Part shown: positions 62,604-64,000 of the stretch, piece after piece
Position numbering within the stretch: the first letter of the stretch is position 1
Layout of the letters: every line of letters starts with the position of its first letter
Source of the DNA: Algoriphagus sp. CAU 1675
Lineage (GTDB): Bacteria; Bacteroidota; Bacteroidia; Cytophagales; Cyclobacteriaceae
Reading direction: 5' to 3'
DNA: 64,000 bases
NCBI RefSeq assembly: GCF_029222925.1
Contig: NZ_JARHUI010000003.1
Span: forward strand, 479,721-543,720
Translations under genes and position numbers: made by a program
Notes under the pieces: model-generated
Seen by the model: only the letters and a program-made list of their open reading frames with translations
Database searches by the model: none
What the model was told of the DNA's origin: nothing

Positions 62604-63836
62604 TTGAGAATTAAAGCCTTTTTCGAAAACATTGGTCCCGGGCCGATCATAGCCGCAGCATTCATCGGTCCTGGTACTGTCATGGTTTGCACCCTCGCAG
62701 GATTCAATTTTGGATTTTCCCTACTCTGGGGTTTGGGACTATCCATTATTGCTACTGTTATTCTTCAGGAAATGGCAGGAAGAATTGGACTGGTAACTGG
62801 AATGGACCTGAGTCAATTGATCCGAAATGAAAAAGGACATCCAATCTGGAAATTATTTCAAATGCTGATTATCTTAATTGCAATCGTGATTGGAAATGCA
62901 GCCTATGAATCAGGAAATATAACCGGTTCAAATCTCGGACTCAGTACCCTTTGGAAAGCTCCAGTCATTCATTCCGGCTATTTCGAATTTCAAACAGGCA
63001 ATTTCATTCTGGGTGCTCTTGCGTTTTCACTTCTCTGGTGGGGTTCTTATAAGGTCTTGGAAAGAATATTGGTCACCCTTGTAATCCTGATGTCCCTGGC
63101 ATTTCTCAGCTCAAGTATTCTTACTTCCCCCGATTGGGGACAAGTCCTCAAAGGATTTATACCTGAATGGAGCCCTGAAAAAATTACCACAGTTGTTGGA
63201 CTGATAGGAACTACTGTGGTGCCCTATAATCTATTCTTGTATGCAAGTTTGGCTAAAAACAAATGGCAGAAGGAGGAAAAAATCCCCATTATGCGTCGGG
63301 ACATCATACTTTCCGTCATTCTCGGCGGGATAGTTTCTATGGCAATAGTGATAGTCGGCTCAGCCAATACCAGTACTGAAATTAGCGGAGCCCAGGATGT
63401 GGCCTCTGGACTGGAAATGATCTTTGGATCATTTGCCAAATATCTAATGGGAATTGGATTGCTTGCTGCCGGATTGACTTCATCCATTACTGCACCCCTT
63501 GCGGGTGGATTGGTTATTTGTGGAATTATGGGATGGAACCAAGAAACTCGCTCCAAAGCCATGCGGTTTTCTATGGGTTTTATTGTTTTGATGGGACTGA
63601 TATTTTCTTCTTTCGGAATCAAACCTGTACAATTAATTTCACTGGCACAGTTGGCAAATGGAATACTCCTTCCAGTAATCAGCGGATGGATCATCTGGAA
63701 AGCAAGTCAAAAATCCCTGATGAAATCACATAAAAACTCAGGACTCCTCCTGACAATTTCTATTCTTATTTGGCTGATCACCTTGGCCTTAGGTTTAAAG
63801 GGTATTGGTTCTGTAGTTGGATTCAATATTTTTTAA
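62604..63836 (+). CDS. Nramp-family (SLC11) transporter with altered metal site
   Basis: 410 residues, starting at TTG 62604; no ATG lies near enough. Eleven spans with the Nramp fold. In span 1 the usual DPGN is replaced by GPGT (AAAFIGPGTVMVCTLAG), and in span 6 the usual MPHN is VPYN (TTVVPYNLFLY), so the residues that hold Mn/Fe in classical MntH are all changed, while the helix-break glycine and prolines remain. Subfamilies without these residues are known in bacteria, and some carry Mg or other ions. Substrate and coupling are uncertain here. Divergent from the hydrolase gene. Confidence 0.88.
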   Translation: MRIKAFFENIGPGPIIAAAFIGPGTVMVCTLAGFNFGFSLLWGLGLSIIATVILQEMAGRIGLVTGMDLSQLIRNEKGHPIWKLFQMLIILIAIVIGNAAYESGNITGSNLGLSTLWKAPVIHSGYFEFQTGNFILGALAFSLLWWGSYKVLERILVTLVILMSLAFLSSSILTSPDWGQVLKGFIPEWSPEKITTVVGLIGTTVVPYNLFLYASLAKNKWQKEEKIPIMRRDIILSVILGGIVSMAIVIVGSANTSTEISGAQDVASGLEMIFGSFAKYLMGIGLLAAGLTSSITAPLAGGLVICGIMGWNQETRSKAMRFSMGFIVLMGLIFSSFGIKPVQLISLAQLANGILLPVISGWIIWKASQKSLMKSHKNSGLLLTISILIWLITLALGLKGIGSVVGFNIF

Positions 63837-63897
63837 TGGTACTTTTTTTCAGTCAATACTAAACCCTAATGGCCTAACCGGGTCTAACCCTGCAGCC

Positions 63898-64000
63898 ATG
63901 CATATCAGTGATCAGGAAATCCTTCAACTCATCCAGAACCCTAAAAGTAAAGAGATAGGGTTTCGTCAGTTGATTCAGTTGTATCAAAAAAAAGTTTATC
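63898..64000 (+). CDS. ECF-type RNA polymerase sigma factor, 5' part only
   Basis: The frame opens at ATG 63898 and runs 34 codons to the window edge: MHISDQEILQLIQNPKSKEIG then FRQLIQLYQKKVY. The pattern (short acidic start, then F-R-x-L-x-x-x-Y-x-x-x-V-Y) is the beginning of sigma region 2.1 in ECF sigma factors of Bacteroidota. Only the start is visible, so the group and target are unknown; an anti-sigma factor would be expected downstream. Confidence 0.6.
   Translation, partial: MHISDQEILQLIQNPKSKEIGFRQLIQLYQKKVY

Noticed and set aside
1..64000. CRISPR arrays, transposons, prophage, tRNA/rRNA genes
   Set aside because: I found no regularly spaced repeats, transposase or integrase frames, phage genes, or TtCRA-type tRNA arms in the gaps.

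Overview
The window looks like a stretch of ordinary chromosome from a Bacteroidota bacterium, most likely Cytophagales and close to Cyclobacteriaceae/Algoriphagus. That placement is an inference from gene content and style. The sequence is AT-rich, and promoters fit the Bacteroidota TTG-N19-TAnnTTTG pattern. Shine-Dalgarno sequences are few, and there are many lipoproteins with a Cys after a short hydrophobic leader. The gene set also fits: fused IcmF, HisB fusion, DUF1343, MenA, paired Usp proteins and a TonB receptor with a lipoprotein. I see no phage, insertion sequence, CRISPR array, tRNA or rRNA.

Layout. 1-1.35 kb: a cut-off DUF3253 gene and a minus-strand operon of two membrane proteins plus an XRE regulator, preceded by a strong palindromic operator. 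1.5-8 kb: proC, then alaS-gatB-tlpA-like on the minus strand. 8.2-13.8 kb: a D-threonine-aldolase-like enzyme, a CDF exporter, a frameshifted small gene, an SRPBCC protein, and a cluster of Usp, small membrane protein, two tandem small paralogues and a ZIP transporter. 13.8-16.7 kb: arginine decarboxylase and, divergently, arginase. 16.8-23.6 kb: argS, a lipoprotein glutathione peroxidase, menA, a second Usp, a SUI1-like factor, a GDSL hydrolase and a beta-lactamase-fold lipoprotein. 23.6-28.2 kb: hisG-hisD-hisC-hisB, with a short histidine-rich leader ORF that I read directly from the DNA. 28.2-39.1 kb: TPR lipoprotein, ATP-grasp enzyme, polyprenol-phosphate glycosyltransferase, FtsX-type permease, DUF1343, fmt, DUF4412, folA, SDR, cinA and a 2-oxoacid dehydrogenase E2. 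39.2-43.7 kb: a minus-strand operon osmC-small protein-Cache lipoprotein-hybrid histidine kinase. 43.8-50.9 kb: fused isobutyryl-CoA mutase, a CoA transferase, sugar transporter and sugar kinase. 51.1-54.6 kb: TonB receptor with a lipoprotein partner, then a convergent lipoprotein. 54.9-63.8 kb: an Lhr-like helicase of the ligase-associated type, trkH/trkA, rmuC, a degenerate alpha/beta hydrolase and a variant Nramp transporter. An ECF-like sigma factor is cut by the window end.

The most interesting signals are regulatory or are losses of key residues. (i) A putative his leader peptide of 27 codons contains His-His-Phe-His-His, and its promoter sits inside the loop of a perfect 14-bp inverted repeat followed by T8. 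(ii) An alpha/beta hydrolase has lost both the nucleophile Ser and the catalytic His. (iii) An Nramp homologue has GPGT and VPYN where DPGN and MPHN are expected. (iv) A periplasmic Cache sensor is encoded as a lipoprotein separate from, but coupled to, a hybrid kinase. (v) A small DUF4177-like gene is split by one base. I did not find a clear new defence or mobile system. All comparisons are from memory of the families; no searches were run.
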